Of a stretch of DNA of 64,000 nt, positions 51,031 through 61,680 are shown piece by piece (the stretch's first letter is position 1; each line of letters begins with the position of its first letter). Source of the stretch: Xanthomonas sp. CFBP 8443 (lineage in GTDB: Bacteria; Pseudomonadota; Gammaproteobacteria; Xanthomonadales; Xanthomonadaceae); assembly GCF_025666195.1 (NCBI RefSeq), contig NZ_CP102592.1, positions 3,472,001 through 3,536,000 on the forward strand. The letters run 5' to 3'. The notes beneath the pieces were generated by a model. That model was not told the origin of the DNA. It ran no database searches and saw only the letters and a list, made by a program, of their open reading frames with translations. Both the position numbers and the translations under genes were made by a program.

Positions 51031-51732
51031 ATGAAGCTACAGGGCTTTCTCGACCAACTGCTGCAATCGGCGCAGGGCGCCGCCGGCCAGGCCATGGCCA
51101 AGACCGGTGCGTCCGCCACCACAGGCTCCCCCGCCAAGGGCGGCGGCCTCGGCGGCATGCTCAATGCCGACTTCGGCAAGGGCGCCCTGAGCGGCGGCGC
51201 GCTCGGCCTGCTGCTGGGCAAGAACCGCACCACGCGCAAGCTGGCCACCTACGGCGGCCTGGCCGCGCTCGGGGTGATGGCCTACCGCGCATACGGCGAC
51301 TACAAGCGCCAGCAGCTCGGCGCCGTCGCGCCGGAAGAACCGCAGACGCTGGACCGGCTGCCGCCGCTGGAAGTGGAACAGCATAGCCAGGCCATCCTGC
51401 GCGCGCTGGTCGCCGCGGCCAAAGCCGATGGCCATATCGACACGCGCGAGCGCGAATTGATCGAAGGCGAGTTCACCCGCCTCAACGGCGACGAGGAGGT
51501 GCAGCGCTGGCTGCATGCGGAACTGGAGAAGCCGTTGGATCCGGCCGAGGTGGCGCAGGGCGCGACGACGCCGGAAATCGCCTCGGAGATGTACCTGGCC
51601 AGCCTGCTCGCCGCCGACGAACAAAGCTTCATGGAGCGCAGCTACCTGGACGAACTGGCGCGCCAGCTCGGCATCGACGACGGACTGAAGCAGCACCTGC
51701 AACGACAGGCCGCGACCCAGGGCGACCAGTAA
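51031..51732 (+). CDS. DUF533 / YebE-like membrane-associated protein
   Basis: 233-residue protein. A Gly-rich N-terminal half with a hydrophobic segment (GALSGGALGLLLGKNRTTRKLATYGGLAALGVMAYRAYGDYK) is followed by a TerB-like all-helical domain (AILRALVAAAKADGHIDTRERELIEGEF, then ASEMYLASLLAADEQSFMERSYLDELARQLG). This architecture is DUF533 (YebE), function unknown, often seen with envelope genes. The M23 peptidase gene starts three bases after its stop, so they are probably co-expressed. Confidence 0.85.
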   Translation: MKLQGFLDQLLQSAQGAAGQAMAKTGASATTGSPAKGGGLGGMLNADFGKGALSGGALGLLLGKNRTTRKLATYGGLAALGVMAYRAYGDYKRQQLGAVAPEEPQTLDRLPPLEVEQHSQAILRALVAAAKADGHIDTRERELIEGEFTRLNGDEEVQRWLHAELEKPLDPAEVAQGATTPEIASEMYLASLLAADEQSFMERSYLDELARQLGIDDGLKQHLQRQAATQGDQ

Positions 51733-51735
51733 GCG

Positions 51736-52296
51736 ATGACGGCGGCGCCCTCGCCCGCGCGGCGGCTGCGCCGCTGGCTGCTGCGCGTCGCGATGCTGGC
51801 CTGCATCGCGCTCGCGCTGGCCTGGGCCTGGCGGCAGCCGTGGGCGCTGCGCGCGCGGGTCGGCTGGGAATTGGCGCGACAGCCGCCACCGAGCGCCCTG
51901 CACATGCCGGTGCAAGGCGTGGACCCGCGCCGCGTCGCGGCCACGTTCGGCGCACCGCGCGGCCGCGATCGACAGCACGCCGGCGTAGACATCTTCGCCA
52001 AACGCGGTACGCCGGTGCTGTCCGCCACCCGCGGCATCGTGGTCGCAGTCATGGACCGCGGCCTCGGCGGCCGCCAGGTCTGGGTGATGGGGCCGGCCCG
52101 GCAACGCCACTATTACGCGCACCTGCAGGAGTGGGCGCCCGGCCTGCAGGTCGGCGACCTGGTCGAGGCCGGCGACTCGCTCGGCAGCGTCGGCGACAGC
52201 GGCAATGCACGCGGCACGCCGCCGCACCTGCACTACGGGGTCTACGCCGAGGGCGGCGCCTACGATCCACTGCCGCTGTTGCGCGCAGCGCACTGA
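51736..52296 (+). CDS. M23 family metallopeptidase (LytM-like)
   Basis: 186-residue membrane-anchored zinc endopeptidase predicted to act on peptidoglycan crosslinks. An N-terminal anchor (WLLRVAMLACIALALAWAW) is followed by the LytM domain with zinc ligands H81 and D85 (QHAGVDIF) and the HLH pair H164/H166 (PPHLHYG). A full metal site suggests an active enzyme rather than a degenerate EnvC-like activator. It is in tandem with the DUF533 gene, three bases after it. Confidence 0.88.
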   Translation: MTAAPSPARRLRRWLLRVAMLACIALALAWAWRQPWALRARVGWELARQPPPSALHMPVQGVDPRRVAATFGAPRGRDRQHAGVDIFAKRGTPVLSATRGIVVAVMDRGLGGRQVWVMGPARQRHYYAHLQEWAPGLQVGDLVEAGDSLGSVGDSGNARGTPPHLHYGVYAEGGAYDPLPLLRAAH

Positions 52297-52403
52297 ACCG
52301 GTCACGGAACAAGCCGCTGGAACAGAGCGTCGCGGCCATCCCTCTCGTGGCGACGGCGGACCGCGCCTATCTTGGGTTCACCACCCGCCCCCTGCGCACG
52401 CCC

Positions 52404-52703
52404 ATGACCGCCCCCCAACGCTACCGCATCACCGTCACGCCGATCGAGGCCGACGGGCTGCAATGCCACGGCCGCTGCACCATCGAATTCGAGGCCCGCT
52501 GCCGGCAGGACTGGATGCGCCTGCTCGAGGCGGCGCAGCGCCATCCCGGGCTGCACGGCGACGAACGCGCCGCGCTGACCGTCGGCACGCAACTGCTGCG
52601 CGGGTTGAGCGAGCGCAGCGACAGCGAGGCCCAAGCGCTGCTGGCACCGCTGCGTCCGTCGCTGGACGCGATCCTGGCGCGGCTGGCGCCAACCGTCGCA
52701 TGA
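52404..52703 (+). CDS. DUF3861 domain protein
   Basis: 99-residue cytoplasmic protein with the small DUF3861 domain: RYRITVTPIEADGLQCHGRCTIEFEAR and the later ERAALTVGTQLLRGL. Function unknown. The ATG at 52404 follows a 107-base gap after the M23 gene, so it may be the end of that operon or separate. Confidence 0.7.
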   Translation: MTAPQRYRITVTPIEADGLQCHGRCTIEFEARCRQDWMRLLEAAQRHPGLHGDERAALTVGTQLLRGLSERSDSEAQALLAPLRPSLDAILARLAPTVA

Positions 52704-52981
52704 CGGACCCTGCCCGCGCGTGCCAACTCTTGCCTGACCAGGTTCGCCAGGCTGGCAGCAGTGCGCGGACGCCCCGGCTCGACGCTTGCCGTACGTTGCG
52801 CCTGTCGCGTCTCGGGACAGCTGCGGGCAACGCCGAGATCTTCCGTTAGCATTCCCAGCGCGTGGCGGGCCGATGCAGCGCCACGGCACGCACGATCCGC
52901 CTCCATCGCCCCTCTTTCGCTAATCGCGCATTCACCCGCTGCGGTTATGTTGACCCTCTGACTCTGCCAAGGCGCCCCACC

Positions 52982-53578
52982 ATGAAGCTTCGCCTGCCGA
53001 CCCTGCGCGCCGTCGCGCTGCTGACTCTCGCCGCCGCGGCGCAACTGCAGGCCGAACCCATGATCCAGGGCAAGCAGGTCAGCGTCGGCGCCGCCGATGT
53101 GCAGCAGTACCTGGACGGCAGTTTCCCGCAGACGCACAAGGCGCTTGGCGGCCTGATCAAGATGACCATCCGCGATCCCAAGCTGTCGCTGCCGCCGGGC
53201 GACCGGCTGAAGATGCAGTTCGACCTGAGCATGGCCACCGGCGGCGGCGCGCCGACCCCGTTGGGCACGGTGCTGTTGACCAGCGCGCTGCGCTACGAGC
53301 AGCAGACCCAGGGCTTCCACCTGCAATCGCCGACCATCGACGACTTCCGCCCGGCCGCCAACGGCGGCAAGCTCGACGCCAACACCCGCGAACTGCTCAA
53401 CGTGTGGCTGGACGACTACGCGCGCAAGGAACCGATCTACAAGCTGGACCCGGCGCTGGCCGGGGTGATGGGCAACGTGCAGATCGAATCGGCGGCGGTG
53501 GAGAACGGCAAGCTGGTGGTGCACTTCAACCAGGACATCGGCAAGCTGGTGCCGGCTGGGGCGTTGTCCGGGCAGTGA
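52982..53578 (+). CDS. DUF1439 (YceB-like) exported protein
   Basis: 198-residue periplasmic protein with a Sec signal (MKLRLPTLRAVALLTLAAAAQLQA). The mature part matches the DUF1439/YceB pattern, a BPI/LBP-like half barrel: repeated amphipathic strands such as DRLKMQFDLSMATGGG and GTVLLTSALRYEQQTQGFHL, then ELLNVWLDDYARKEPIYKLDP. Unlike E. coli YceB it has no lipobox Cys. Lipid or sterol binding is possible by fold only. Upstream DNA of 278 bases holds no evident gene. Confidence 0.78.
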   Translation: MKLRLPTLRAVALLTLAAAAQLQAEPMIQGKQVSVGAADVQQYLDGSFPQTHKALGGLIKMTIRDPKLSLPPGDRLKMQFDLSMATGGGAPTPLGTVLLTSALRYEQQTQGFHLQSPTIDDFRPAANGGKLDANTRELLNVWLDDYARKEPIYKLDPALAGVMGNVQIESAAVENGKLVVHFNQDIGKLVPAGALSGQ

Positions 53579-53741
53579 TGCTGTGCTGCTGCAGGTGATG
53601 CGATGACGTTGCGCGCCTCGGACCAGCGCGAGGAAAGAACTGCGCCCTGGTTTGCTGCGAGTCGCGCAAGGCGTCTTGGCCGCGACGATCGACAGTTCTG
53701 CCGGAACCGAATCGGTAGCGGACAGCCTCGGGCTGCGGATG

Positions 53742-53820
53742 CTGTCGCGGCTGAAGCCGCTCCTACAGTGCACCCGGTGAGCTGGCCGCACTCCCTGTAG
53801 GAGCGGCTTCAGCCGCGACA
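53742..53820. repeat. GTAG-type REP doublet, outward facing
   Basis: TGTCGCGGCTGAAGCCGCTC (53742) and its complement ending 53820 flank a 26-base centre. Orientation of the two REPs is the reverse of that at 3486 and 10903. Confidence 0.85.
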
Positions 53821-53860
53821 CTTCTCTCGACTCGATCGATCCGACTGCCTCATTCCCCGG

Positions 53861-53884
53861 TCGGGGCTGAAGCCCCTCCTACAG
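53861..53884. repeat. Single REP element
   Basis: TCGGGGCTGAAGCCCCTCCT followed by ACAG is a lone copy of the family found as pairs elsewhere in the window. Confidence 0.75.
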
Positions 53885-53889
53885 AAAAG

Positions 53890-53909
53890 CGGCGGCCCGA
53901 AGGCCGCCG
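53890..53909 (-). terminator. Terminator of the PfpI/DJ-1 gene
   Basis: GGCGGCC and GGCCGCC pair around CGAA. On the minus strand the stem is followed by CTTTTCTG. It lies 32 bases after the stop. Confidence 0.65.
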
Positions 53910-53940
53910 TTTATCGTTGCGCACGCCAGGGGTGCCGACC

Positions 53941-54486
53941 TCAGCCCAGCGCCTTGGCCACCGCCGCGGCGAATGCAGGAATGTCGTCGGGCTTGCGGCT
54001 GGTGATCAGATTGCCGTCGACCACCACTTCCGCGTCCTGCCAGCGACCGCCGGCATTGCTCAGGTCGGTCTTCACCGACGGCCAGGAGGTGACCTGCTTG
54101 TCGCGCACCAGGTCGCTTTCGGCCAGCAGCCAGGGGCCGTGGCAGATCGCCGCGACCGGCTTGCCGGCACTGGCGAACGCCTGGATGAAGCGGATCGCGG
54201 ACGCCTCGGTGCGCAGGTTGTCCGGATTGATCACGCCGCCCGGCAGCACCAGCGCGTCGTAGCCGCCGGCATCGGCCTGTTCCAGGCGCGTGTCGACCGG
54301 CACGCTGTCGCCCCAGTCCTTCTTGTTCCAGCCGCGGATGCTGGACGCATCACCGGGCGCGATCACATCGACCTGCGCGCCCCACGACTCCAGCAACCGC
54401 TTGGGCTCCTGCAACTCGGACTGCTCGAAGCCGTCGGTGGCCAGGACCGCGACGCGCTTGCCGGACAGGGAAGATGCTGTGCTCAT
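53941..54486 (-). CDS. DJ-1/PfpI family protein (YhbO-like)
   Basis: 181-residue class I glutamine amidotransferase-like protein, of the PfpI/YhbO group linked with glyoxalase-III, protein deglycase or stress protection. Nucleophile Cys115 is in the elbow AICHGPW; E22 near GFEQSE, LPGGVINPDNLR, and SWPSVKTDLSNAGGRW are the other family blocks. It is a single gene; the SET-domain gene ends 90 bases upstream. The exact activity is disputed for the family. Confidence 0.92.
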   Translation of the reverse strand: MSTASSLSGKRVAVLATDGFEQSELQEPKRLLESWGAQVDVIAPGDASSIRGWNKKDWGDSVPVDTRLEQADAGGYDALVLPGGVINPDNLRTEASAIRFIQAFASAGKPVAAICHGPWLLAESDLVRDKQVTSWPSVKTDLSNAGGRWQDAEVVVDGNLITSRKPDDIPAFAAAVAKALG

Positions 54487-54575
54487 GGGAAACTCCTCTA
54501 CAGGGGGAGCGTCACCCTAGGAGCGCCGCGGTTGCAGCGTCGTGAGCCGCGCGTCTAGGCCACGTGCAGGCGCGC

Positions 54576-55043
54576 TCAGCGCTTGGGCTGCAGCATGGTG
54601 CCGGTGCAGTTCTTCGAGCCGCAGCGGCATTCCCAGATCTTCTTCAGCCGCGGCGTGTGCCGCTCGCCCAGGGTGATGCCGTAGTTGTAGGTCAGCTCCT
54701 CGCCCGGCTTGATCGCGCGCAGCGTCTCGATCACCACCTTGTCCAGGCGGCGGTCGTCGCCTTCGGCCTCGATGATCACCGCCTCGCAGTTCGGCGCGCA
54801 GCTGTGATTGATCCAGCGCGCGTCGTTGCCCTCGTAGTTGGCGTCGATCACGTAGTCGTCGCTGAGCGTGAACAGGAAGGTGTGGCCGGTCTCGACATCG
54901 CCGGCCTCGTCGCGGTCCACTTCGGCATGGGTGCGGCGGCGGCCCTTGTACTCGATGACCCGCTCGCCTTTCTTGAGCGGCAGTACGGCGAACACGCCAT
55001 TGCCATGGATACGGGACTTGCGGGCGGCGATCTTGCGGGGCAT
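54576..55043 (-). CDS. SET-domain protein lysine methyltransferase
   Basis: 155-residue compact SET domain with a post-SET zinc motif. Residues 1-40 (SRIHGNGVFAV) form the N-SET, NHSCAPNC at 79-86 is the cofactor/knot motif, YNYG at 119-122 holds the catalytic Tyr, and C139, C141 and C146 (CRCGSKNC) form the post-SET zinc cluster together with C86-type Cys. All residues needed for S-adenosylmethionine-dependent lysine methylation are present. Eukaryotic-type SET proteins in bacteria are rare and often target histones or histone-like proteins; the target here is unknown. Confidence 0.88.
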   Translation of the reverse strand: MPRKIAARKSRIHGNGVFAVLPLKKGERVIEYKGRRRTHAEVDRDEAGDVETGHTFLFTLSDDYVIDANYEGNDARWINHSCAPNCEAVIIEAEGDDRRLDKVVIETLRAIKPGEELTYNYGITLGERHTPRLKKIWECRCGSKNCTGTMLQPKR

Positions 55044-55155
55044 GCGGCGGTCCGGAACGGGAAAGCGGTGATTCTGGCGCACATCGGCGGCGATCCCAAG
55101 CCCCGCCGATCGCCGCCGGCGATGGCACCGATAGAAAGCATCATGAACGAGCGGC

Positions 55156-55185
55156 TTGGACGCCGCCGCCGCAAAAGAGTACAAT
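55156..55185 (+). promoter_or_regulatory. Promoter of the rrf2-suf operon
   Basis: TTGGAC (55156-55161) and TACAAT (55180-55185) have an 18-base spacer. The transcript would begin near 55192, 26 bases before the regulator gene. Confidence 0.6.
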
Positions 55186-55200
55186 TTCGGTCCGCATTGA
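55181..55200. promoter_or_regulatory. Candidate operator of the Rrf2 regulator
   Basis: An ATTTC ... GAAAT imperfect palindrome overlaps the -10 box and start site of the suf promoter. Autoregulation by the encoded Rrf2 protein would fit. Speculative; boundaries are approximate. Confidence 0.35.
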
Positions 55201-55217
55201 AATCCGACTGTTTCCGC

Positions 55218-55676
55218 ATGCTCCGCGTCACCAAGTTGACCGATTACGCCACCGTCGTGCTGACCGTGCTTGCCGCGCGTCCGGGCGAGGTGCTGAGCGC
55301 GACCGAACTGGCCGAGCAGTCCGGGCTGGAGCCGCCCACCGTCAGCAAGCTGCTCAAGCCGCTGGCCCAGGCCGGGCTGGTCGAAGGCCTGCGCGGCGTG
55401 CACGGCGGCTATCGGCTGGCGCGACCGGCCGACGCCATCACCCTGATCCAGATCGTCGAGGCGATGGAAGGCCCGCTGGCGATCACCGAATGCAGCCACC
55501 AGGAAAGCCAGTGCAGCATCGCCCAGAAATGCGGCGTGCGCTCCAACTGGCGGCTGATCAACGACGTGGTCGCCGACGCGCTGCGCGGCGTGACCCTGGC
55601 GCAGATGCTGCACCCGCTTCCCTCTTCCGGCGAAACCAGACGGCGCCCGATCGCCGTGCGTTTCGCGACCACCTGA
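55218..55676 (+). CDS. Rrf2 family SUF system Fe-S regulator
   Basis: 152-residue winged-helix repressor of the IscR/Rrf2 family, the type that heads suf operons in xanthomonads. DNA-binding part: KLTDYATVVLTVLAA, then LSATELAEQSGLEPPTVSKLLKPLAQAGLVEG. Three Cys, C92, C99 and C105 (ECSHQESQCSIAQKC), are placed to hold a Fe-S cluster as in IscR. It should sense cluster status and control sufBCDS, which follow at once (sufB starts 17 bases on). The ATG at 55218 is the start that fits the promoter. Confidence 0.92.
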   Translation: MLRVTKLTDYATVVLTVLAARPGEVLSATELAEQSGLEPPTVSKLLKPLAQAGLVEGLRGVHGGYRLARPADAITLIQIVEAMEGPLAITECSHQESQCSIAQKCGVRSNWRLINDVVADALRGVTLAQMLHPLPSSGETRRRPIAVRFATT

Positions 55677-55692
55677 CCTGTAGGCAGCCCCC

Positions 55693-57135
<1,443 letters not shown>

Positions 57136-57144
57136 CGCCTTACC

Positions 57145-57268
57145 CTTCTCCCATCGGGAGAAGGTGGCGCGAAGCGCCGGATGAGGGTAGGGGCGAAGCC
57201 TCGCGCGCCTGAATTCCATGAGGCTTCGCCCCTACCCTCACCCCAACCCCTCTCCCGGCGGGAGAGGG
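57145..57268. repeat. Triple-hairpin palindromic element between sufB and sufC
   Basis: Three nested hairpins in one block: CTTCTCCC/GGGAGAAG at 57145-57162; a perfect 20-base inverted repeat at 57183-57202 and 57220-57239 (GAGGGTAGGGGCGAAGCCTC and complement) with a 17-base loop; and CCCCTCTCCC/GGGAGAGGGG at 57246-57268. The outer hairpins are related, so the whole is roughly symmetric, like a MITE. No ORF is present. Confidence 0.8.
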
Positions 57269-57301
57269 GCTAGACAAGAATTCTGACGGACCATCATCTC
57301 C

Positions 57302-58065
<764 letters not shown>

Positions 58066-58069
<4 letters not shown>

Positions 58070-59328
58070 GCGCGCTGCTCGACTCCCTGGCTGCGGCCTT
58101 CCGCGGCGACGGCGCACGCCGTGCGCCGTTGGAACAGGCGCTGCGCGACGGCCTGCCCGGCCCGCGCAGCGAGGCGTGGAAGTACACCTCGCTGCGCGCG
58201 CTGGAGCGGCGCAGCTTCAGCCCGGCACCGAGCGCGGCCCCGATGGTGGACGCGTCCATCGTCGCCGGCATTCCCGCGCCGCGGCTGGCGTTCGTCAACG
58301 GCCGCGCCAGCGATGCGCTGTCCGATCTGGGCGGGCTGCCGGACGGCGTCGAGCTGCAGCGCCTGTCCACGATCCTGCGCAGCGGCGACGATGCGATGCG
58401 CTTCCTCGGCCGCCGCTTCGAGCGCAGCGACGAGGTGTTCGCGCAGCTCAACGCCGCGCTGGCCGACGAAGGCAGCGTGCTGCGCGTGGATGCCGGCGTG
58501 CGGGTCGCGGTGCCGCTGCACCTGGTGTTCGTGTCCACCGCCGGCGCCGGCGACCATGCCTGGCACCATCGCCACCTGGTCGAATTGCGCCAGGATGCGG
58601 CGCTGTCGCTGGTCGAGCATCACCTGCACCTGGGCGAGGCCGCGCACCTGAGCAATACCCTGGCGCACGTGCACCTGGCCGCCGGCGCGCAGCTGGCGCA
58701 CGCGCGGGTGCAGGCGGACGCATCCGGCGTGACCGCGCTGCTGCGCACCGATGCGGTGCTGGCGCGCGACGCGCAGTACCGGCGCATCGACCTGGAACTG
58801 GGCGGCGCGCTGTCGCGGCACGAGCTCAACGTGCGCCTGGAAGGCGACAACGCGCTGCTGGTCGCCAACGGCGTGCTGCTGGGCAACGGCCGCCGCCAGA
58901 TCGACACCCGCCTGGGCATCGAGCACATCGCCCGCGACACCGCCTGCGAACTGCTGTGGCGCGGCGTGGCCGCGGCGCGCAGTCGCGTCGTGTTCCATGG
59001 CGGCATCCACATCCGCCAGGGCGCCGACGGCAGCGATGCCAACCTGTCCAACAAGAATCTGCTGCTGTCCGCCGACGCCGAGATCGACACCCAGCCGGTG
59101 CTGGTGATCGACGCCGACGAGGTCAAGGCCGCGCACGGCGCCACCGTCGGCCAGCTCGACGCAAACGCGCTGTTCTACCTGCGCTCGCGCGGGCTGCCGC
59201 GCGAGCGTGCGCAACAGCTGCTGACCGCCGCGTTCTGCCACGAACCGCTGCGCGTGCTGGATGCGCCGCTGGCCGAGTTCCTGGTCGCGCGCCTGGACCA
59301 GGCGCTGGTCGCCGCAGGCGTGGCATGA
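58066..59328 (+). CDS. sufD: Fe-S cluster assembly protein SufD
   Basis: 420-residue partner of SufB in the scaffold. N-terminal region is variable; the C-terminal beta-helix carries HGGIHIRQGADGSDANLSNKNLLLS and DEVKAAHGATVGQLD, typical of SufD, then YLRSRGLPRERAQQLL. The start at 58066 overlaps the sufC stop by four bases (ATGA); an in-frame Met 13 codons earlier lies within sufC and is not conserved. Its stop overlaps sufS in the same way. Confidence 0.95.
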
Positions 59329-60578
59329 GCAGCGCGGCCACGCTCGACGCGGCGCCGGCGCCGGCGCCGGACTGGGACAAGATCCGCAGCGACTTCCCGC
59401 TGCTGATGCGGCAGGTGCACGGCAAGCCGCTGATCTATTTCGACAACGCCAACACCGGGCAGAAGCCGCTGCAGGTGATCGCCGCGCTGGACGAGTTCTA
59501 CCGCCGCTACAACGCCAACGTCAGCCGCGCGGTGCACGCGCTCGGCACCGAGGCCACCGACGCCTACGAAGGCGCGCGCAGCAAGCTGGCGCGCTTCCTC
59601 AACGTGCGCGCCGACGAACTGGTGCTGTGCAGCGGCACCACCTTCGCGATCAACCTGGTGGCCTATTCGTGGGCGCTGCCGCGGCTGAAGGCCGGCGACA
59701 GCATCCTGGTGTCGCGGATGGAGCATCACGCCAACATCGTGCCGTGGCAGCTGGTCGCGCAGCGCACCGGCGCCACCGTCAAGGTCGCCGAGATCACCGC
59801 CGATGGCGCGCTGGACCTGGACGCGCTGCGCAAGGCGATGACCCCGGACGTGAAGCTGCTGGCGCTGACCCACGTCTCCAACGTGCTGGGCACGGTCAAC
59901 CCGGTGCGCGAGATCTGCCGCGAGGCGCGCAAGCGCGGCATCGTCAGCGTCATCGACGGCTCGCAGGCCGCACCGCACCGCGCCCTGGACGTGGCCGCGA
60001 TCGGCTGCGACTTCTACGCCATCACCGGACACAAGATGTGCGGCCCCACCGGCACCGGCGCGCTGTGGGCGCGGCGCGAGCACCTGCAGGCGATGCCGCC
60101 GTTCATCGGCGGCGGCGAGATGATCAAGGAAGTCAGCTTCGACGGCACCGTGTTCAACGACCCGCCGCACAAGTTCGAGGCCGGCACCCCGAACATCGCC
60201 GGCTTCGTCGGCCTGGGCGCGGCGGTGGACTACCTCACCGCGCTGGGCCTGCAGCACGTGGAAGCGCGCGAGGCCGAACTGCTGGCGCATTTCACCGAGG
60301 AACTGCACAAGATCGACGGGCTGCGCATCTTCGGCACCGCCCCCGGCAAGGCCGCGGTGGTGTCGTTCCTGGTCGAGGGCGCGCACGCCCACGACCTGGC
60401 CACGCTGCTGGACCTGGAAGGCGTGGCGATACGCTCGGGCCAGCACTGTGCGCATCCGCTGCTGCAGTTCTACGGTGTCGCCGCCACCTGCCGCGCCTCG
60501 CTGGCGTTCTACAACACGCATGCGGAGATCGAGCGCTTCGTGGAGGCGTTGCTGAAGGTGCGGAAGTTGTTGGGCTGA
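59325..60578 (+). CDS. sufS: Cysteine desulfurase SufS
   Basis: 417-residue PLP enzyme that takes sulphur from cysteine for cluster assembly. PLP Lys is K237 in ITGHKMCGP; the persulphide Cys is C375 in SGQHCAHP. RMEHHANIVPWQ and LTHVSNVLGTVNP are the usual SufS blocks. The start overlaps sufD (ATGA). No sufE or sufU is found within the window after it; instead GNAT and Rieske genes follow, beyond a repeat hairpin. Confidence 0.96.
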   Translation: MSSAATLDAAPAPAPDWDKIRSDFPLLMRQVHGKPLIYFDNANTGQKPLQVIAALDEFYRRYNANVSRAVHALGTEATDAYEGARSKLARFLNVRADELVLCSGTTFAINLVAYSWALPRLKAGDSILVSRMEHHANIVPWQLVAQRTGATVKVAEITADGALDLDALRKAMTPDVKLLALTHVSNVLGTVNPVREICREARKRGIVSVIDGSQAAPHRALDVAAIGCDFYAITGHKMCGPTGTGALWARREHLQAMPPFIGGGEMIKEVSFDGTVFNDPPHKFEAGTPNIAGFVGLGAAVDYLTALGLQHVEAREAELLAHFTEELHKIDGLRIFGTAPGKAAVVSFLVEGAHAHDLATLLDLEGVAIRSGQHCAHPLLQFYGVAATCRASLAFYNTHAEIERFVEALLKVRKLLG

Positions 60579-60598
60579 TGAGCGGGGATTGGGCATTC

Positions 60599-60645
60599 GG
60601 GATTGGGGATTCGTAAAAGCGCCGCCTTGGCGAATCCCCAATCCC
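60599..60645. repeat. Perfect inverted repeat GGGATTGGGGATTCG after sufS
   Basis: 15-base arms at 60599-60613 and 60631-60645 around a 17-base loop. It is the GGGATT type of short repeat also seen at 40392 and may act as a weak terminator or mRNA stabiliser between sufS and the GNAT gene. Confidence 0.75.
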
Positions 60646-60681
60646 ACTCCCGAATCCCGGCCGCCAGGCTAAAATCCCCCC

Positions 60682-61218
60682 ATGCACACCCTCACCTTCC
60701 GCACCGCCACCGTCGCCGACATCGACGCCATCGCCGCCCTGGTCACCTCGGCCTACCGCGGCGACAGCAGCCGCGTCGGCTGGACCACCGAGGCCGATCT
60801 GCTCGACGGTAACCGCATCGACCACGAGGTGCTGCGCGCCGACATCCTGCGTCCGCGCAGCCTGGTGCTGCTGGCCGAGCGCGACGGCGCGCTGGTCGCC
60901 TGCGCGCACATCGCCGACGACAATGGCGCCGGCTATTTCGGCATGTTCTCGGTGCAGCCGCAGGCGCAGGGCGGCGGCCTGGGCAAGACCGTGCTGGCCG
61001 AGGCCGAGCGCATCGCCTGGCAGGAATGGCGCCTGCCGGTCATGCAGATGACGGTGATCGACGCGCGCGAGGAACTGATCGCGTTCTACGAGCGCCGCGG
61101 CTACCGCCGCACCGGGATCAAGAAGCCCTTTCCTTACGGCGACGCGCGCTTCGGCGCGCCCAAGCGCGACGACCTGCGCTTCGAGCTGCTGGAGAAGCCG
61201 CTGGGCGACGCCGCATGA
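60682..61218 (+). CDS. GNAT family N-acetyltransferase
   Basis: 178-residue acetyltransferase. The acetyl-CoA site is in QPQAQGGGLGKTVLAEAERIAW (motif A), preceded by GYFGMFSV and followed by MTVIDAREELIAFYERRGYRRTG (motif B). The substrate cannot be read from sequence. The ATG lies 103 bases after sufS, past a hairpin, and its end overlaps the Rieske gene by four bases (ATGA), so the two form a coupled pair possibly at the end of the suf operon. Confidence 0.88.
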   Translation: MHTLTFRTATVADIDAIAALVTSAYRGDSSRVGWTTEADLLDGNRIDHEVLRADILRPRSLVLLAERDGALVACAHIADDNGAGYFGMFSVQPQAQGGGLGKTVLAEAERIAWQEWRLPVMQMTVIDAREELIAFYERRGYRRTGIKKPFPYGDARFGAPKRDDLRFELLEKPLGDAA

Positions 61219-61547
61219 GCGAGACCTGGACCTTCGTCTGCGCCGACGGCGCGCTGCTGCCGGGGGAGATGGCCACGGTGTGGGACGAAGTCACCGCCAC
61301 GCCGATCGTGGTGTTCAATTTCGACGGCACGTTCTATGCGCTGGAAGACCGCTGCAGCCATGAGGACTACGAACTGTCCCCCGGCAGCTTCGATGCCGCC
61401 GCCGGCAGCATCGAGTGCGTGCTGCACGGCGCCCGCTTCGACATCCGCGACGGCCGCCCGTTGTGCGCACCGGCCTACAGCCCGGTGCCCAAGTTCCCGG
61501 TGAAGTCCGAACACGGCGGGATCTGGACCCGCGACGACCGCGACTGA
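61215..61547 (+). CDS. Rieske [2Fe-2S] ferredoxin-like protein
   Basis: 110-residue small Rieske protein. Cluster ligands C47 and H49 (RCSHED) and C68 and H71 (ECVLHGARFD) are complete, with the Pro loop region around PAYSPVPKFPVK. It resembles the ferredoxin subunit of ring-hydroxylating dioxygenases, but no oxygenase is near. Its place after the suf genes suggests an electron carrier for cluster assembly or a standard suf-linked protein. The start overlaps the GNAT stop (ATGA). Confidence 0.9.
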   Translation: MSETWTFVCADGALLPGEMATVWDEVTATPIVVFNFDGTFYALEDRCSHEDYELSPGSFDAAAGSIECVLHGARFDIRDGRPLCAPAYSPVPKFPVKSEHGGIWTRDDRD

Positions 61548-61657
61548 CCAAGCGCCTGGCCAAACGGGCGAAATCTCTTTCCTTTCATAAAGTTAGAGAC
61601 AGAAAAAGGCCATGGCGCGGCCGGTATCGGAAGCGACCGCTTCCCCTCGCCATGCGG

Positions 61658-61680
61658 TGCAATACACGAAAGGTATTGCA
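61658..61680. promoter_or_regulatory. Palindrome upstream of the siderophore receptor
   Basis: TGCAATAC and GTATTGCA are perfect inverted 8-mers around ACGAAAG. The position, about 160 bases before the receptor gene, suits a regulator site. The protein that would bind is unknown. Confidence 0.55.

Larger units (their letters stand above)
53579..53940. other. Intergenic region with REP cluster and terminator
   Basis: 362 bases between the YceB-like gene and the convergent PfpI gene. It holds one REP doublet, one single REP and the terminator of the PfpI gene, listed separately. Otherwise no feature is apparent. Confidence 0.6.
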
